A DNA stretch of 64,000 nt from Peptococcaceae bacterium. GTDB taxonomy: Bacteria > Bacillota > Peptococcia > Peptococcales > Peptococcaceae. The translations under genes and the position numbers were made by a program. The first letter of the stretch is position 1. Every line of letters begins with the position of its first letter. The DNA lies in assembly GCA_900759105.1 (NCBI GenBank), contig CAAETY010000145.1:62001-126000 (forward strand). Direction: 5' to 3'. Shown here piece after piece: positions 35,865 to 44,521 of the stretch. Below the pieces are notes generated by a model that searched no databases, was not told the origin of the DNA, and was given only the letters and a program-made list of their open reading frames with translations.

Positions 35865-35873
35865 AGTATAGCA
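35865..35873 (-). promoter_or_regulatory. Putative extended -10 promoter of atp operon
   Basis: TGCTATACT on the minus strand, about 50 bp before the first atp gene; no good -35 hexamer is seen at 17 bp, as is common for extended -10 promoters. Confidence 0.4.
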
Positions 35874-35983
35874 AATACATTAATCAGTACGCACGATTTT
35901 ATTCATTCATTAGCATAAGACTTGTTTATTTTTCGTCTAAATTATCAGAAATCTGTGAATAAGTGCAGTCGTATCACGACCAA

Positions 35984-37123
35984 CTACTGCCAATCTTGCG
36001 AACGTTCGTCCGTCAGGCCCAGATAATGCTCAATGGCCGCCACAATACGTTCACAGGCTTTGCCGTCTCCATAAGGGTTTACAGCATGCTCCATGCGCGC
36101 ATATTCGGCATCGTTGGTAAAGAGGGTTTCTACGGTATCGTAGATAAGCTGGGTGTCTGCCCCAACGAGGCGTACAGTGCCTGCTTCGACTGCTTCCGGA
36201 CGTTCGGTGTTGTCACGCAGCACGAGAACCGGTTTGCCGATAGCCGGCGCTTCTTCCTGCAAGCCACCGGAGTCAGTGAGTACCAAATCCATGCGGTTGA
36301 TAAGGTTTGCAAACGGTGCATAATCAAGCGGATCAAACATGTGCACACGTTCTTGATCGCTCAAGGCTTCCTTGGCAAGGGCACGAACCTTTGGATTTAA
36401 GTGTACAGGGAAATAGAAATGTACATCCGGAAAACGTTCATGAAGCTTGCGGATGGCACGGAAAATTTGCACCATCGGTTGACCGAGATTTTCGCGGCGA
36501 TGGGTGGTTAAAAGCACCTTACGCCCCGGTACATCCAACGCCTTTTCAAGCGTATCATCAAAGATGTAGTCATCCTTAATGGTCATCATCAAGGCGTCAA
36601 TAACCGTGTTGCCGGTGGTGTAAATAATGCTTGGGTCAATACCTTCACGCAAAAGATTTTCACGCGCCTTTGGCGTCGGTGCCAAGTGAATACTGGTAAG
36701 AGCACCGGTCAAGCGGCGGTTGGCTTCTTCCGGAAACGGGGAATACATATTGCCACTGCGAAGCCCGGCTTCCACGTGACCAATCGGCACTTGCTGATAG
36801 AAGCTTGCCAACGCCCCTGCAAAGGTCGTGGTCGTATCGCCGTGAACAAGCACCAAATCAGGCTTTTCCTTAATAACGATACGTTCAATCCCACGCAAAA
36901 CGCCGGCAGTAATATCGGTCAGACTTTGACCCGGCTTCATTAAATTTAAGTCATAGCTTGGCTTAACATCGAAAAGCTGCAGCACTTGGTCGAGCATTTC
37001 GCGATGCTGCGCGGTAACAACCACCAATGGCTCAAGGTCCTCAGCCGCTTCAACGGCCTTTACAAGCGGAGCCATCTTGATGGCTTCGGGACGAGTCCCA
37101 AATACAAACATGATTTTCTTCAT
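35984..37123 (-). CDS. wecB: UDP-N-acetylglucosamine 2-epimerase (non-hydrolysing)
   Basis: This 379-aa cytoplasmic enzyme (also MnaA) interconverts UDP-GlcNAc and UDP-ManNAc for cell-wall polymers. Family motifs are FGTRPEAIKMAPLV, VVVTAQHREMLDQVLQLF, VHGDTTTTFAGALASFY, GHVEAGLRSGNMYSPFPEEANRRL, LTTHRRENLGQPM and DSGGLQEEAPAIGKPVLVLRDNTERPEA. It sits just upstream of the atp operon, a known arrangement in Firmicutes. There is a 170-bp gap before the first atp gene, so they may be separate transcripts. Confidence 0.97.
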   Translation of the reverse strand: MKKIMFVFGTRPEAIKMAPLVKAVEAAEDLEPLVVVTAQHREMLDQVLQLFDVKPSYDLNLMKPGQSLTDITAGVLRGIERIVIKEKPDLVLVHGDTTTTFAGALASFYQQVPIGHVEAGLRSGNMYSPFPEEANRRLTGALTSIHLAPTPKARENLLREGIDPSIIYTTGNTVIDALMMTIKDDYIFDDTLEKALDVPGRKVLLTTHRRENLGQPMVQIFRAIRKLHERFPDVHFYFPVHLNPKVRALAKEALSDQERVHMFDPLDYAPFANLINRMDLVLTDSGGLQEEAPAIGKPVLVLRDNTERPEAVEAGTVRLVGADTQLIYDTVETLFTNDAEYARMEHAVNPYGDGKACERIVAAIEHYLGLTDERSQDWQ

Positions 37124-37155
37124 TCGAACACCTCACAATCGTCGAACTTTATCAC

Positions 37156-37193
37156 GGTGTCGCATTGACACCTTGTGTTGTATTATAACACAA
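37156..37193. promoter_or_regulatory. Twin inverted repeats in the wecB-comEB divergent region
   Basis: GGTGTC, five bases, GACACC (37156-37172) is followed directly by TTGTGTT, seven bases, AACACAA (37173-37193). The second contains TATAAT on the minus strand (37182-37187), a likely wecB -10. The repeats could be operators or leader hairpins. Confidence 0.45.
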
Positions 37194-37287
37194 GCAATAT
37201 GGAACGACTACTCCACCATTTTTTTATTTTATCGCATGAAATTTTGTGATAGTATAGAACCACAATAACTACTAAGGAGGCGCCTGT

Positions 37288-37752
37288 ATGCTCAACAGAC
37301 CCGACTGGGACACCTATTTTATGGAAATTACCCATATTATCGCCAAGCGCTCCAACTGCTTACGTCGTCAGGTAGGCGCTATTCTCGTCAAGGACCACCG
37401 CATCATCACCACCGGCTACAACGGCGCACCGGCCGGCATGAAGCATTGCGATGAGCTGGGCGGCTGCACCCGCGAACAAATGGGCTTTAAAAGCGGTGAA
37501 GGCCATGAATTTTGTCGTGCCCTCCACGCCGAACAAAACGCCGTCATTCAAGCAGCCATTATGGGCGTGTCTATCTCCGGCGCTACCCTCTACTGCACCC
37601 ACTCACCATGCAGCCTCTGCGCACGCATCTTGATTGGCGCAGGCATTGAACGCATCGTCTATTGCGGTGACTACCCGGACGAGCTTTCCAAATCCCTCTT
37701 TGCCGAAGCCGGTATCTCCGTGGTAAAAATGGAATCCCCAATCTTATCATAA
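37288..37752 (+). CDS. comEB: dCMP deaminase (ComEB family)
   Basis: The 154-aa protein is a zinc-dependent cytidine deaminase superfamily member. The catalytic motifs are HAEQNAVIQAA (His ligand and catalytic Glu) and THSPCSLCARILIGAGI (two Cys ligands). It also has the N-terminal PDWDTYFMEITHIIAKRSNCLRRQVGAILV and HCDELGGC features of dCMP deaminases, which make dUMP for thymidylate synthesis. TAAGGAGG lies eight bases before ATG. It diverges from wecB and ends at a large terminator. Confidence 0.95.
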   Translation: MLNRPDWDTYFMEITHIIAKRSNCLRRQVGAILVKDHRIITTGYNGAPAGMKHCDELGGCTREQMGFKSGEGHEFCRALHAEQNAVIQAAIMGVSISGATLYCTHSPCSLCARILIGAGIERIVYCGDYPDELSKSLFAEAGISVVKMESPILS

Positions 37753-37754
37753 AA

Positions 37755-37822
37755 AAAGAACCACCTCAATGTGAGCTGTCCGTATCATACGGTTCAGCTC
37801 CCCCTTGAGGTGGTTCTTTTTA
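37755..37822. terminator. Bidirectional terminator between comEB and RHH gene
   Basis: AAAGAACCACCTCAA and TTGAGGTGGTTCTTT form a 15-bp stem with an inner GAGCTG/CAGCTC hairpin; A-run before and T-run after serve both strands. Confidence 0.9.
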
Positions 37823-38008
37823 TTCATTGTCAGTTTGTTTAGCCTCTTTTTCTCGCCCTGCCTTGCGAACAGCATCTGTGAGAAGATACTCAATCTGACC
37901 GTTAATAGAACGAAACTCGTCATCCGCCCAATGGGTCAGTGCGTCGTAGAGCTCCGGCGAAAGCCGCAAAACAATCTGCTTGCGTGCTTTCTTGGTATTT
38001 TGCGTCAT
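37820..38008 (-). CDS. Arc-like ribbon-helix-helix DNA-binding protein
   Basis: The 62-aa protein has the RHH pattern: [42 protein letters not shown], with a beta-strand QIVLRL followed by two helices. Such proteins are dimeric repressors. It is the third gene of an operon with DUF1648 and SPFH proteins, so it is a good candidate to bind the TGATATCA repeat array at the operon promoter and act as its autorepressor. It could alternatively be a toxin-less antitoxin; no toxin is seen. Confidence 0.75.
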   Translation of the reverse strand: MTQNTKKARKQIVLRLSPELYDALTHWADDEFRSINGQIEYLLTDAVRKAGREKEAKQTDNE

Positions 38009-38032
38009 CGTCGTGCCCTCCCCTCCGAGGCT

Positions 38033-38554
38033 TTAGCCGCGCCAAAGCCAATAAAAATAAATGCCCACAGAACCTAACAGTAGTGCTATAAAGCTCCATA
38101 TGCCGATGGACGGCAAGCCCATCCAAATATCTTGTGCTACAAGCATGGTTGCTTCAATTAAAAACCAGAAAAACGCCACCAAAAGAATCGTTGTCACATA
38201 CAAATAGATGCGCGTGCCATGAATAATATCTTCAGCCGGACGTTTCAGCATACTCACCGGCACATTGATAGCACCCGGAAAATGGCCACTCATCAGCATG
38301 ACAAACGTACATACCACGTCCACTGCCGCCAAAATGAGCAGGGAGCTTTTGCCTGCTACATCATCCACATTGCCGTTAAAATCGTAATGATTGGGAATTT
38401 CTGCCGGTAATGCGCCGTAATTCATAAAAAGGCACACCATTGTCGCAGCCAAAATAGCCACCGATAAAGCCATGAGCATTTTTTCCAAGCCGGTGTATTC
38501 CAAGCGTTTTGGCCACCGGTCAATAATATCCGATGGTTTCATACGTGCTGCCAT
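38033..38554 (-). CDS. DUF1648-domain membrane protein
   Basis: The 173-aa protein has about four helices. After the first helix it shows the DUF1648 signature LPAEIPNHYDFNGNVDDVAGKSSLLILAA, as in the N-terminal part of SdpI-type immunity proteins. Here the SdpI C-terminal half is missing. It lies between the SPFH and RHH genes with short gaps. Function unknown; a membrane partner of the SPFH protein is plausible by context. Confidence 0.8.
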   Translation of the reverse strand: MAARMKPSDIIDRWPKRLEYTGLEKMLMALSVAILAATMVCLFMNYGALPAEIPNHYDFNGNVDDVAGKSSLLILAAVDVVCTFVMLMSGHFPGAINVPVSMLKRPAEDIIHGTRIYLYVTTILLVAFFWFLIEATMLVAQDIWMGLPSIGIWSFIALLLGSVGIYFYWLWRG

Positions 38555-38590
38555 ACAGGTCGCCTCCTTTTTTAGTCCATTATACAGATT

Positions 38591-39493
38591 TTAGTATAAA
38601 CTGCCGCTATTAACAATTGGCTGCGCATCATGATTTGCACAAAGCACCACCAAAAGATTGGAAATCATCGCTGCCTTGCGTTCGTCATCCAAATCCACCA
38701 AATCGCTGCCTTCCAATTGCTTCAACGCCAATTCTACCATACCAACCGCACCATCGACAATCATCGCACGTGCATCAATGATGGCAGCGGCCTGCTGACG
38801 CTGCAGCATTGCAGAAGCAATTTCAGGTGCATAGGCCAAATGGGTAATGCGTGCTTCGAGAATTTCCAAGCCTGCCATTTCCACCTTGGATTGAATTTCT
38901 TCCTGCAAGCGTTCCGCTACCTCAAGGCTAGAGCCTTGGAGTGATTTTTCTGCATCGTTGTTAAAGCCATCGTAAGGATATTGGCGAACGATACTGCGCA
39001 ACGCGCTGTCGCATTGGGTGGAAAGATATGCTTCGTAATCATCAACATCAAAAGCCGCCTTGGCAGTATTGGTCACACGCCAGATAACAACAATCCCGAT
39101 GATGATTGGATTGCCCAATTCATCGTTGATTTTTTGCTGACCGTTGTCCAAGGTCATTGCCTTCAAGCTCATTTTGCCGCGACGGCCCACATGGCGAACC
39201 GGCACACAAAATGGGTTGTACCAATAAAAGCCTTCACCCTTGACAGTGCCCACATACTTCCCAAAGAGGGTGAGCACAATTGCTTCGTTCGGGCGAATGA
39301 TTGCAAAGCCCGGCAGTGCCACAATTAATAGAATCCCCAAACACACACTGATGATCATTCCGCCTAAGCCCACCAAGAATGGCGCCACAATAGCTCCTGC
39401 TGCTAATACAATCCAAATACCCAGCGCCAAAAAACCATTGATGGTTTTCATTGCTTTTTCTTGCATGCCACTGTTTTGTACGTCGGTTTTCAT
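38591..39493 (-). CDS. SPFH/Band 7 (stomatin-like) membrane protein
   Basis: Two N-terminal hydrophobic segments (about 18-68) precede an SPFH domain at about 65-250: LPGFAIIRPNEAIVLTLFGKYVGTVKGEGFYWYNPF, IWRVTNTAKAAFDVDDYEAYLSTQCDSALRSIVRQYPYD, and the coiled LQEEIQSKVEMAGLEILEARITHLAYAPEIASAMLQRQQAAAIIDAR. SPFH proteins oligomerise at membranes and organise microdomains or protease access. As the first gene of the operon it lies directly behind the TGATATCA array. The likely start is one of several N-terminal Met codons; I keep the longest. Confidence 0.92.
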   Translation of the reverse strand: MKTDVQNSGMQEKAMKTINGFLALGIWIVLAAGAIVAPFLVGLGGMIISVCLGILLIVALPGFAIIRPNEAIVLTLFGKYVGTVKGEGFYWYNPFCVPVRHVGRRGKMSLKAMTLDNGQQKINDELGNPIIIGIVVIWRVTNTAKAAFDVDDYEAYLSTQCDSALRSIVRQYPYDGFNNDAEKSLQGSSLEVAERLQEEIQSKVEMAGLEILEARITHLAYAPEIASAMLQRQQAAAIIDARAMIVDGAVGMVELALKQLEGSDLVDLDDERKAAMISNLLVVLCANHDAQPIVNSGSLY

Positions 39494-39515
39494 ACGTATT
39501 CACTCCTTCTAAATG

Positions 39516-39564
39516 TGATATCATTTTGATATCTTGATTATATCATGATATCAAAATGATATCA
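39516..39564. promoter_or_regulatory. TGATATCA operator array upstream of the SPFH operon
   Basis: A 17-bp block GATATCATTTTGATATC (39517-39533) and its inverted copy GATATCAAAATGATATC (39547-39563) flank 13 bases that include further ATATCA half-sites. This makes at least four TGATATCA-like half-sites. The array lies just upstream of the SPFH gene and fits cooperative binding by a ribbon-helix-helix dimer, such as the product of 37820-38008. Confidence 0.75.
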
Positions 39565-39657
39565 ACTCAGTTTTTATCCAAAACTGTGGAAAACCTACAA
39601 CCATTTACGGTAAACTATAAAAAACATTGCCTATTATATGAAAGGAAGTGACCGTTG

Positions 39658-40158
39658 ATGAAAACCTTATTCCATCGCGTCAGCATTAGAAAGTATCAGG
39701 ATCGTCCCGTAGAACGTGAGCACATTATTGAAATTTTGCGCGCCGGCATGCAAGCCCCTTCCGCCACCAACCAACAGCCTTGGGAATTTTACGTGGTCGA
39801 GGACCATGTGATGATTAAGGCGCTCTCCGAATCCAGTCCTTACGCCGGTTGTGTGGCAGGTGCACCGGTGGTGATTGTTGCCGCCTATCGCACGGATTGT
39901 CGCGTACCGGTTTATGCCCACATCGACATGTCCATTGCCATGGAAAACATCTGGCTTGCCACCGATGCCTTGGGCTTGGGCGGCGTTTGGATTGGCACCG
40001 CACCGCTAGAGGAGCGTATGGAAGTCGTTGAAAAAATCGTTGGCATTCCCCACGACCAACGCGCCTTCGCCGTCTTTCCTTTGGGCTATCCGGCAGAAGC
40101 CAAGGACCAGCAAAACCGTTTTGACGAAAGCCGCATTCATTGGATTGACGCAAAGTGA
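39658..40158 (+). CDS. Nitroreductase family protein
   Basis: The 166-aa flavoprotein begins LFHRVSIRKYQDRPVEREHIIEILRAGMQAPSATNQQPWEFYVV, the FMN-binding N-terminus of small nitroreductases, and has GLGGVWIGTAPLEERMEVVEKIVGIP and FPLGYPAE near the C-terminus. These enzymes use NAD(P)H and FMN to reduce nitro, quinone or other substrates; the physiological one is unknown. AAGGAAGTG precedes ATG at 39658. Its stop overlaps the GTG start of the isochorismatase-like gene. Confidence 0.93.
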   Translation: MKTLFHRVSIRKYQDRPVEREHIIEILRAGMQAPSATNQQPWEFYVVEDHVMIKALSESSPYAGCVAGAPVVIVAAYRTDCRVPVYAHIDMSIAMENIWLATDALGLGGVWIGTAPLEERMEVVEKIVGIPHDQRAFAVFPLGYPAEAKDQQNRFDESRIHWIDAK

Positions 40159-40776
40159 GCGCCACATTGGATTACTTAAGCCCTGACTATCAACGCTGTG
40201 CCCTTGTGGTTATTGATTTTCAAAATGACTGCATACTGCCCAATGCCCCCTTTGCGGTCAAGGGCAGTATGGATGTGCTTCCCGCCCTCAGCGCCCTTTG
40301 CCAAGGGATACGCGATGCAGGGCGACCTGTGATTCACATTGTGCGCGGTTATCTTGCCGATGGCTCCAACGCCGACCTTTGTCGTCGCGATGCCATCGAA
40401 AAGGGACTCGTGCTCTTCCGCCCGGAAACCGAAGGGGCTGATTTTCCGAGTGCGCTTAAACCGCCAAACGCGCTGCCTCTTGATTGGAAGGTGCTCTTAA
40501 ACGGTGATATCCAGTCGCTGGGGCGTTTTTTTCAAGACGCCGCTGGAGGAATTTCTGCGCGCTCAGCACATCCATACCCTGATTGCGGCCGGCTGTAACT
40601 ATCCAAATTGCCCCCGCACCACCATCTATGAAGCCAGTGAACGTGACTTCCGCTTGGTGCTCGCACAAGATGCCATGAGCCGTCTTGACGCCCGGCGCTG
40701 TGAGGAAATGGCCAATATCGGCGTCCACCTTGCAACCGTTGAGGAGATTCTAAACGCCCTCTCGCGCACACCTTAA
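40155..40776 (+). pseudogene. Isochorismatase-family cysteine hydrolase with a frameshift
   Basis: Codons from GTG 40155 encode the family N-terminus, CALVVIDFQNDCILPNAPFAVKG with the catalytic Asp, up to IQSLGR near 40526. The protein continues in a different frame as FFKTPLEEFLRAQHIHTLI, then AAGCNYPNCPRTTIYEASERDF with the catalytic Cys, and ends at 40776. The switch coincides with a run of seven T (about 40527-40533); six T would restore one frame of about 206 codons. It starts within the nitroreductase stop (GTGA). A real lesion, homopolymer phase variation or a sequencing error are all possible. Confidence 0.85.
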
Positions 40777-40787
40777 AATCACCACAA

Positions 40788-40833
40788 AAAAAATAGACAA
40801 CCACAGCATCCAATATCGTGGCTGTCTATTTAA
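40788..40833. terminator. Terminator between isochorismatase-like and CotH genes
   Basis: AAATAGACA and TGTCTATTT arms with an inner GTGG/CCAC stem. The minus strand has eight T after the stem, the plus strand only three. Confidence 0.7.
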
Positions 40834-40929
40834 CACAACCCCCCTCGTCTGCCTGTGTAGTGCCCCCAATAATTGTCCAAATTATTGGAGGCACTATAAC
40901 TGTTTTAAGACAAACGAGGGGGTTTTGTG
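40834..40929. repeat. Nested near-perfect palindrome, about 96 bp
   Basis: Outer arms CACAACCCCCCTCGT and ACGAGGGGGTTTTGTG enclose an inner inverted repeat TAGTGCC-C-CCAATAATT (40858-40874) / AATTATTGG-A-GGCACTA (40880-40896) with a loop of about five bases. The inner arm begins like an IS3-type terminal repeat (TGTAGTGCCCCC). It may be a collapsed mobile-element remnant or an elaborate terminator between the two convergent genes. Confidence 0.6.
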
Positions 40930-40953
40930 CATGTATTGAAGCTTTAGCTTTGA

Positions 40954-42984
40954 TTATGCGCGATAGCGTTTGGCGATGAAAAGTCCCAATATCAGTACGG
41001 CTATTGCGCAAGCGAGTGCTATCCAGGTCGTGCTGTTTAGGCCACTACTTGGGGCGGTGCCGTTGTTTGGGCTTGTACCACTGGCATTAGGAGGGGTATT
41101 GCCATCAGCCGGAGTTAGTGCACCGTCAGCGGCAGACATTGCAGGCGGCTCGCCGTTTGTCGGTGCGGTTGTGTCGTTTGCCGTGCCATCGGAGGCAACA
41201 GCGTCATCGACCTGCTGTGACAGCTTGGTTGGCGTTGCCATTGCTTGCGCTCTTGTTTGCGCATTTGGCGTGCTTTGCACTTCGCCGTTTGCCTGATTGG
41301 CGGCACCGGGTTGTGCCGGTCCACCACCGCCAAAGCCGGCGTTACCGTCATTCATCGAGCCCATGTCGGACAATGTGAGGGCGGAAGCATCCACGGCTTT
41401 TGTATTCTCGGTGGTTTCACCGGTTTCAAGCTGTGTTGTCACGCTTTCGCTTCGCAAGCTGCAGAAGCTACGCAAGTCATCGACACCTGTTTCAAATTCG
41501 TCCACACTGTAAAACGCAGTGGGGTCCTTTGCAACATAGTCTTTAATCAGGCTATAGGTATCATCAATCATGCTTTGCATATCAACCTCACTCAAAAATT
41601 TGCTGAAAAGCGCATGGTAGGCGTTGGTATAGCTTTCGTTTTCGTAAATCCAGTTGAGCATGGGGCGGTCCTCGGCGCCGGCGGTAACCGGGCTATCAAT
41701 TGGGGTATTGATGATGGTGGTCGCATCACCGCCATCAAAGGTTCCGAAAGCGAGGTTGTAGTCCCACGGTATCATGGCCAATTGTCCGTCCTGTTCATGC
41801 AGGTAATAGTTGTGTACCATGGTGCCGGTATAGCTGTCGCCATTGCAAACAAAGTTATGAACCACAAAATAGCGCATCACTTGGTCAACATCCACAATAG
41901 ATTCGATGTCTTCATTGTTTGAGAGCTTTTTCAGCGATTCGATGAGTCTTGTTTGGTCGGCATCGCTGCAATCTGTTTTGGCGTTGTTCCAAATATTGCT
42001 GTAGCTATCGGGGTCATCATCAATATATTGAAGCTTCACATCATCTGCCCCCATGCCGGAGCCACCGGAACCACCCTGCATATTCTCACCATCCGGCAAA
42101 GCAGGTGGTCCGCCATTTTCCGCCTCATTGCCCTGCGCAGCGGCTGCGCCGTCAGGTAACGCCGGTGGCGCAGTGTTTTCTGCAGTGGCATTCGCGGCTT
42201 GCGACAGGCTCGCACCATCGCTGACGGTTTGCGTTGCTTGCTCGGTTGCTTCTGTTTCTGCGTTGGCAGCTGCCTTTTCTGTGTCCGCATGAACATTTTC
42301 GTTTGCGGCATCAACCTGCGCGGCTTTATCAAAACCACCGTCACCGCCCGGCCCACCACCGCCGAGGTTCATGCTGTCCGGTTTGTAAAGCTCACCGTAA
42401 TCCGTGCCGTAGTTGCGTTCAAGGAATGCATCCTCCACACCTTCCACAGCCAAGTACAAGCCCCAATCTTCGCCGTTCACGGTGATATATGCATAGCTGC
42501 ACAGTGGCGCATTGACGCCAAATTGCTGCATCATGGTGTAGGTGAAGTAATCCTTCATCATGGTGCTATCCTGAATCAGGTTATTGAGGCTAAGCTTATC
42601 CAAGCCGTGATAGGTTTTGGCGCTATCGTACTGATCAAATTCTATCTTAAAGCTGTATCTGTCACTGTCCATCGAGGCAACCGTGGTCATCGAGTTATTG
42701 CCCTTGCCGCGAATGGCTACATTGTTGTAGGTTTCTCCGTCAATGACAAGATTGGCAGCATAATATTCTTTTGTCGTAGCATTGGCTATAAAATCGTCCC
42801 AATCGTCCATTTCAATGTCAATGGTGTGAACCTTGGATTGGTCAAACAAGCGATCTTCGTATCCCATGGTATGAGGGCGCACTTTTATGCCCAGCGTTGC
42901 ACCGTTCATAAACAGGAGGGTCAAAATCAGTGTCCATGCCACAATCGTCCAAGCGATTTTTTCGAAATGCTTACTTTCGGTCAT
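40954..42984 (-). CDS. CotH kinase family protein, membrane anchored
   Basis: The 676-aa protein has an N-terminal membrane helix (IAWTIVAWTLILTLLFMNG). A CotH domain at about 55-500 follows, with RGKGNNSMTT, KIEFDQYD, GLDKLSLNNLIQDSTMMKDYFTYTMMQQFG, NGEDWGLYLAVEGVEDAFLERNYG and MIPWDYNLAFGTFDGG (ATP/Mg-binding Asp). A low-complexity insert rich in Ala, Thr, Gln, Gly and Pro (about 210-320) splits the domain, and another precedes the C-terminal membrane helix (WIALACAIAVLILGLFIAKRYRA). No LPXTG is seen. CotH proteins are atypical protein kinases. It follows VTC and DUF4956 genes, a recurring trio. Confidence 0.92.
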   Translation of the reverse strand: MTESKHFEKIAWTIVAWTLILTLLFMNGATLGIKVRPHTMGYEDRLFDQSKVHTIDIEMDDWDDFIANATTKEYYAANLVIDGETYNNVAIRGKGNNSMTTVASMDSDRYSFKIEFDQYDSAKTYHGLDKLSLNNLIQDSTMMKDYFTYTMMQQFGVNAPLCSYAYITVNGEDWGLYLAVEGVEDAFLERNYGTDYGELYKPDSMNLGGGGPGGDGGFDKAAQVDAANENVHADTEKAAANAETEATEQATQTVSDGASLSQAANATAENTAPPALPDGAAAAQGNEAENGGPPALPDGENMQGGSGGSGMGADDVKLQYIDDDPDSYSNIWNNAKTDCSDADQTRLIESLKKLSNNEDIESIVDVDQVMRYFVVHNFVCNGDSYTGTMVHNYYLHEQDGQLAMIPWDYNLAFGTFDGGDATTIINTPIDSPVTAGAEDRPMLNWIYENESYTNAYHALFSKFLSEVDMQSMIDDTYSLIKDYVAKDPTAFYSVDEFETGVDDLRSFCSLRSESVTTQLETGETTENTKAVDASALTLSDMGSMNDGNAGFGGGGPAQPGAANQANGEVQSTPNAQTRAQAMATPTKLSQQVDDAVASDGTANDTTAPTNGEPPAMSAADGALTPADGNTPPNASGTSPNNGTAPSSGLNSTTWIALACAIAVLILGLFIAKRYRA

Positions 42985-42987
42985 GGC

Positions 42988-43659
42988 CTAGCCCATATAG
43001 TCGCCGTTGTAGGAAACGATGACTGCACTGGTCACGCCGGGCATTTCTGAAAGGGTATTGATAAAATCGGTGTTGTCTTCTTGAAGACGCACTTCAATGT
43101 TGAGTTCAATCGCACCGGCCTGAGCGGATTTGCTTTTGGTGGTGCTGCGAATCACGTTTTGGGCAATAAATTGGCAGGCGTTCACTTCTGTTTCGTGGTC
43201 GGCGCAGCCCAAGACTATCATATAGGGATGGGTGCGCACCTTTTTGTTCACCAGCACCAGCAACACCATGCCGATGCAGAAGCTGCCAATCACCGCCAGC
43301 GGAATCATCCCGGAGGCCAATATAATCCCGACACCAATCGCCCAAAATAAAAAGGCAATGTCCATCGGGTCCTTGATGGCTGTACGGAAACGGACGATGG
43401 ACAAGGCACCAACCATCCCCAGCGAGAGCACCACGTTCGATGATACCGCAAGGATAACAATCGACGTAATCATAGTAAGCGCCATCAGCGTGGTTCCAAA
43501 GCCGGCAGAATACATGACGCCGCGATAGGTTTTCTTGTAAATCAAAAAGATAAAAAGTCCGATTCCAAAGGAAAAAAGAATAGTGAGCACCATATCCACC
43601 AAGCTCACGGCGGTTACGTTCTCCAAAAAGCTGGATTTGAAAATATCATTAAATGTCAT
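42988..43659 (-). CDS. DUF4956 membrane protein
   Basis: The 223-aa protein has four or five helices in the first 150 residues, with the conserved GMVGALSIVRFRTAIKDPMDIAFLFWAIGVGI core of DUF4956, and a soluble C-terminal ferredoxin-like half (AGAIELNIEVRLQEDNTDFINTLSEMPGV). It is located between the VTC polymerase and CotH genes with gaps of 29 and 3 bp. DUF4956 is commonly found beside VTC and CotH genes; its function is unknown. Confidence 0.9.
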   Translation of the reverse strand: MTFNDIFKSSFLENVTAVSLVDMVLTILFSFGIGLFIFLIYKKTYRGVMYSAGFGTTLMALTMITSIVILAVSSNVVLSLGMVGALSIVRFRTAIKDPMDIAFLFWAIGVGIILASGMIPLAVIGSFCIGMVLLVLVNKKVRTHPYMIVLGCADHETEVNACQFIAQNVIRSTTKSKSAQAGAIELNIEVRLQEDNTDFINTLSEMPGVTSAVIVSYNGDYMG

Positions 43660-43688
43660 TGGCGTATCAGTTCCTTTATGGGTTGTAA

Positions 43689-44360
43689 TTAGTCATACAT
43701 CCGACTGGCGGCATATTTTGAAAATGCGCTGCTATGGCGACAGCCCAATTGAATGGCATTGCGAACAACGTCAGGCAAATATTGGTCCCATTTCACCTCG
43801 AGAATGGAAGGGGAATTTTTGATAGGCACGGTAAGACAATTCGGATTGAGAAAATTCGTGCAGCGCATACCGGTGCGAATCTCTGAATCCAACGTCACCC
43901 GCACATTGCCCGGCGCGTACACAAAGGGCTCGCGAATATAATCCACAATCACCTTGGCGCGCAAGCCTTCGTGGCACATCCGTCGGTAAAAGCCTTGCAG
44001 TACGGCATCGTCACTGTCCGCCAGCCAGTCCGCCTCGCCACGCACCAAGGCCAAGGCTTGCGCCGGCGAAAGGGCAGCAGCCTGCTTGTAGCCAACCCCA
44101 CCGCATTTATACTTGCGTTCCAAATGAAGGGTCGCAGGCTCGTCATTGTACAAGCGCAGGCGATATTTTTCGCGAATCATGACGCCATCCAGCTTTTCTC
44201 GCAAGGCCTTGTCATCAAAGCTGTCAAAATACACACTGCGGATTTTATAAGCGCCATTCACCGCATGGCGGTCCGGCGTCATCACCGTGCGCAACCGTTG
44301 ACGCAGTACCAACAAATCCAAATTACTGACCTCATGCTTTACTTCATGCCAAAATTGCAT
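43689..44360 (-). CDS. VTC-domain polyphosphate polymerase-like protein
   Basis: The 223-aa protein has the VTC tunnel-fold features: HEVKHEVSNLDLLVLRQRLRTVM, YKIRSVYFDSFDDKALREKLDGVMIREKYRLRLYND, HLERKYKCGGVGYKQ and the C-terminal SPSILEVKWDQYLPDVVRNAI. Basic Arg/Lys strands and metal-binding Glu residues line the tunnel in the family, which makes polyphosphate from ATP in yeast. AAAGGAGG lies seven bases before ATG. It heads the VTC-DUF4956-CotH operon, divergent from a TetR gene. Confidence 0.88.
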   Translation of the reverse strand: MQFWHEVKHEVSNLDLLVLRQRLRTVMTPDRHAVNGAYKIRSVYFDSFDDKALREKLDGVMIREKYRLRLYNDEPATLHLERKYKCGGVGYKQAAALSPAQALALVRGEADWLADSDDAVLQGFYRRMCHEGLRAKVIVDYIREPFVYAPGNVRVTLDSEIRTGMRCTNFLNPNCLTVPIKNSPSILEVKWDQYLPDVVRNAIQLGCRHSSAFSKYAASRMYD

Positions 44361-44521
44361 GTTACGGCCTCCTTTCCTTGCTTCCCCTTGCAGAAAGCAT
44401 CATCAAAAACAAACATCAGCAAAGCGCATTGGTGCACTGCCTGTTACAAACAATCCGCTGTCAAAACAACGTGGCATTCGCCCCTTTCCGCGAGCTTTTT
44501 TTACAGCATACTGTCCAAACC

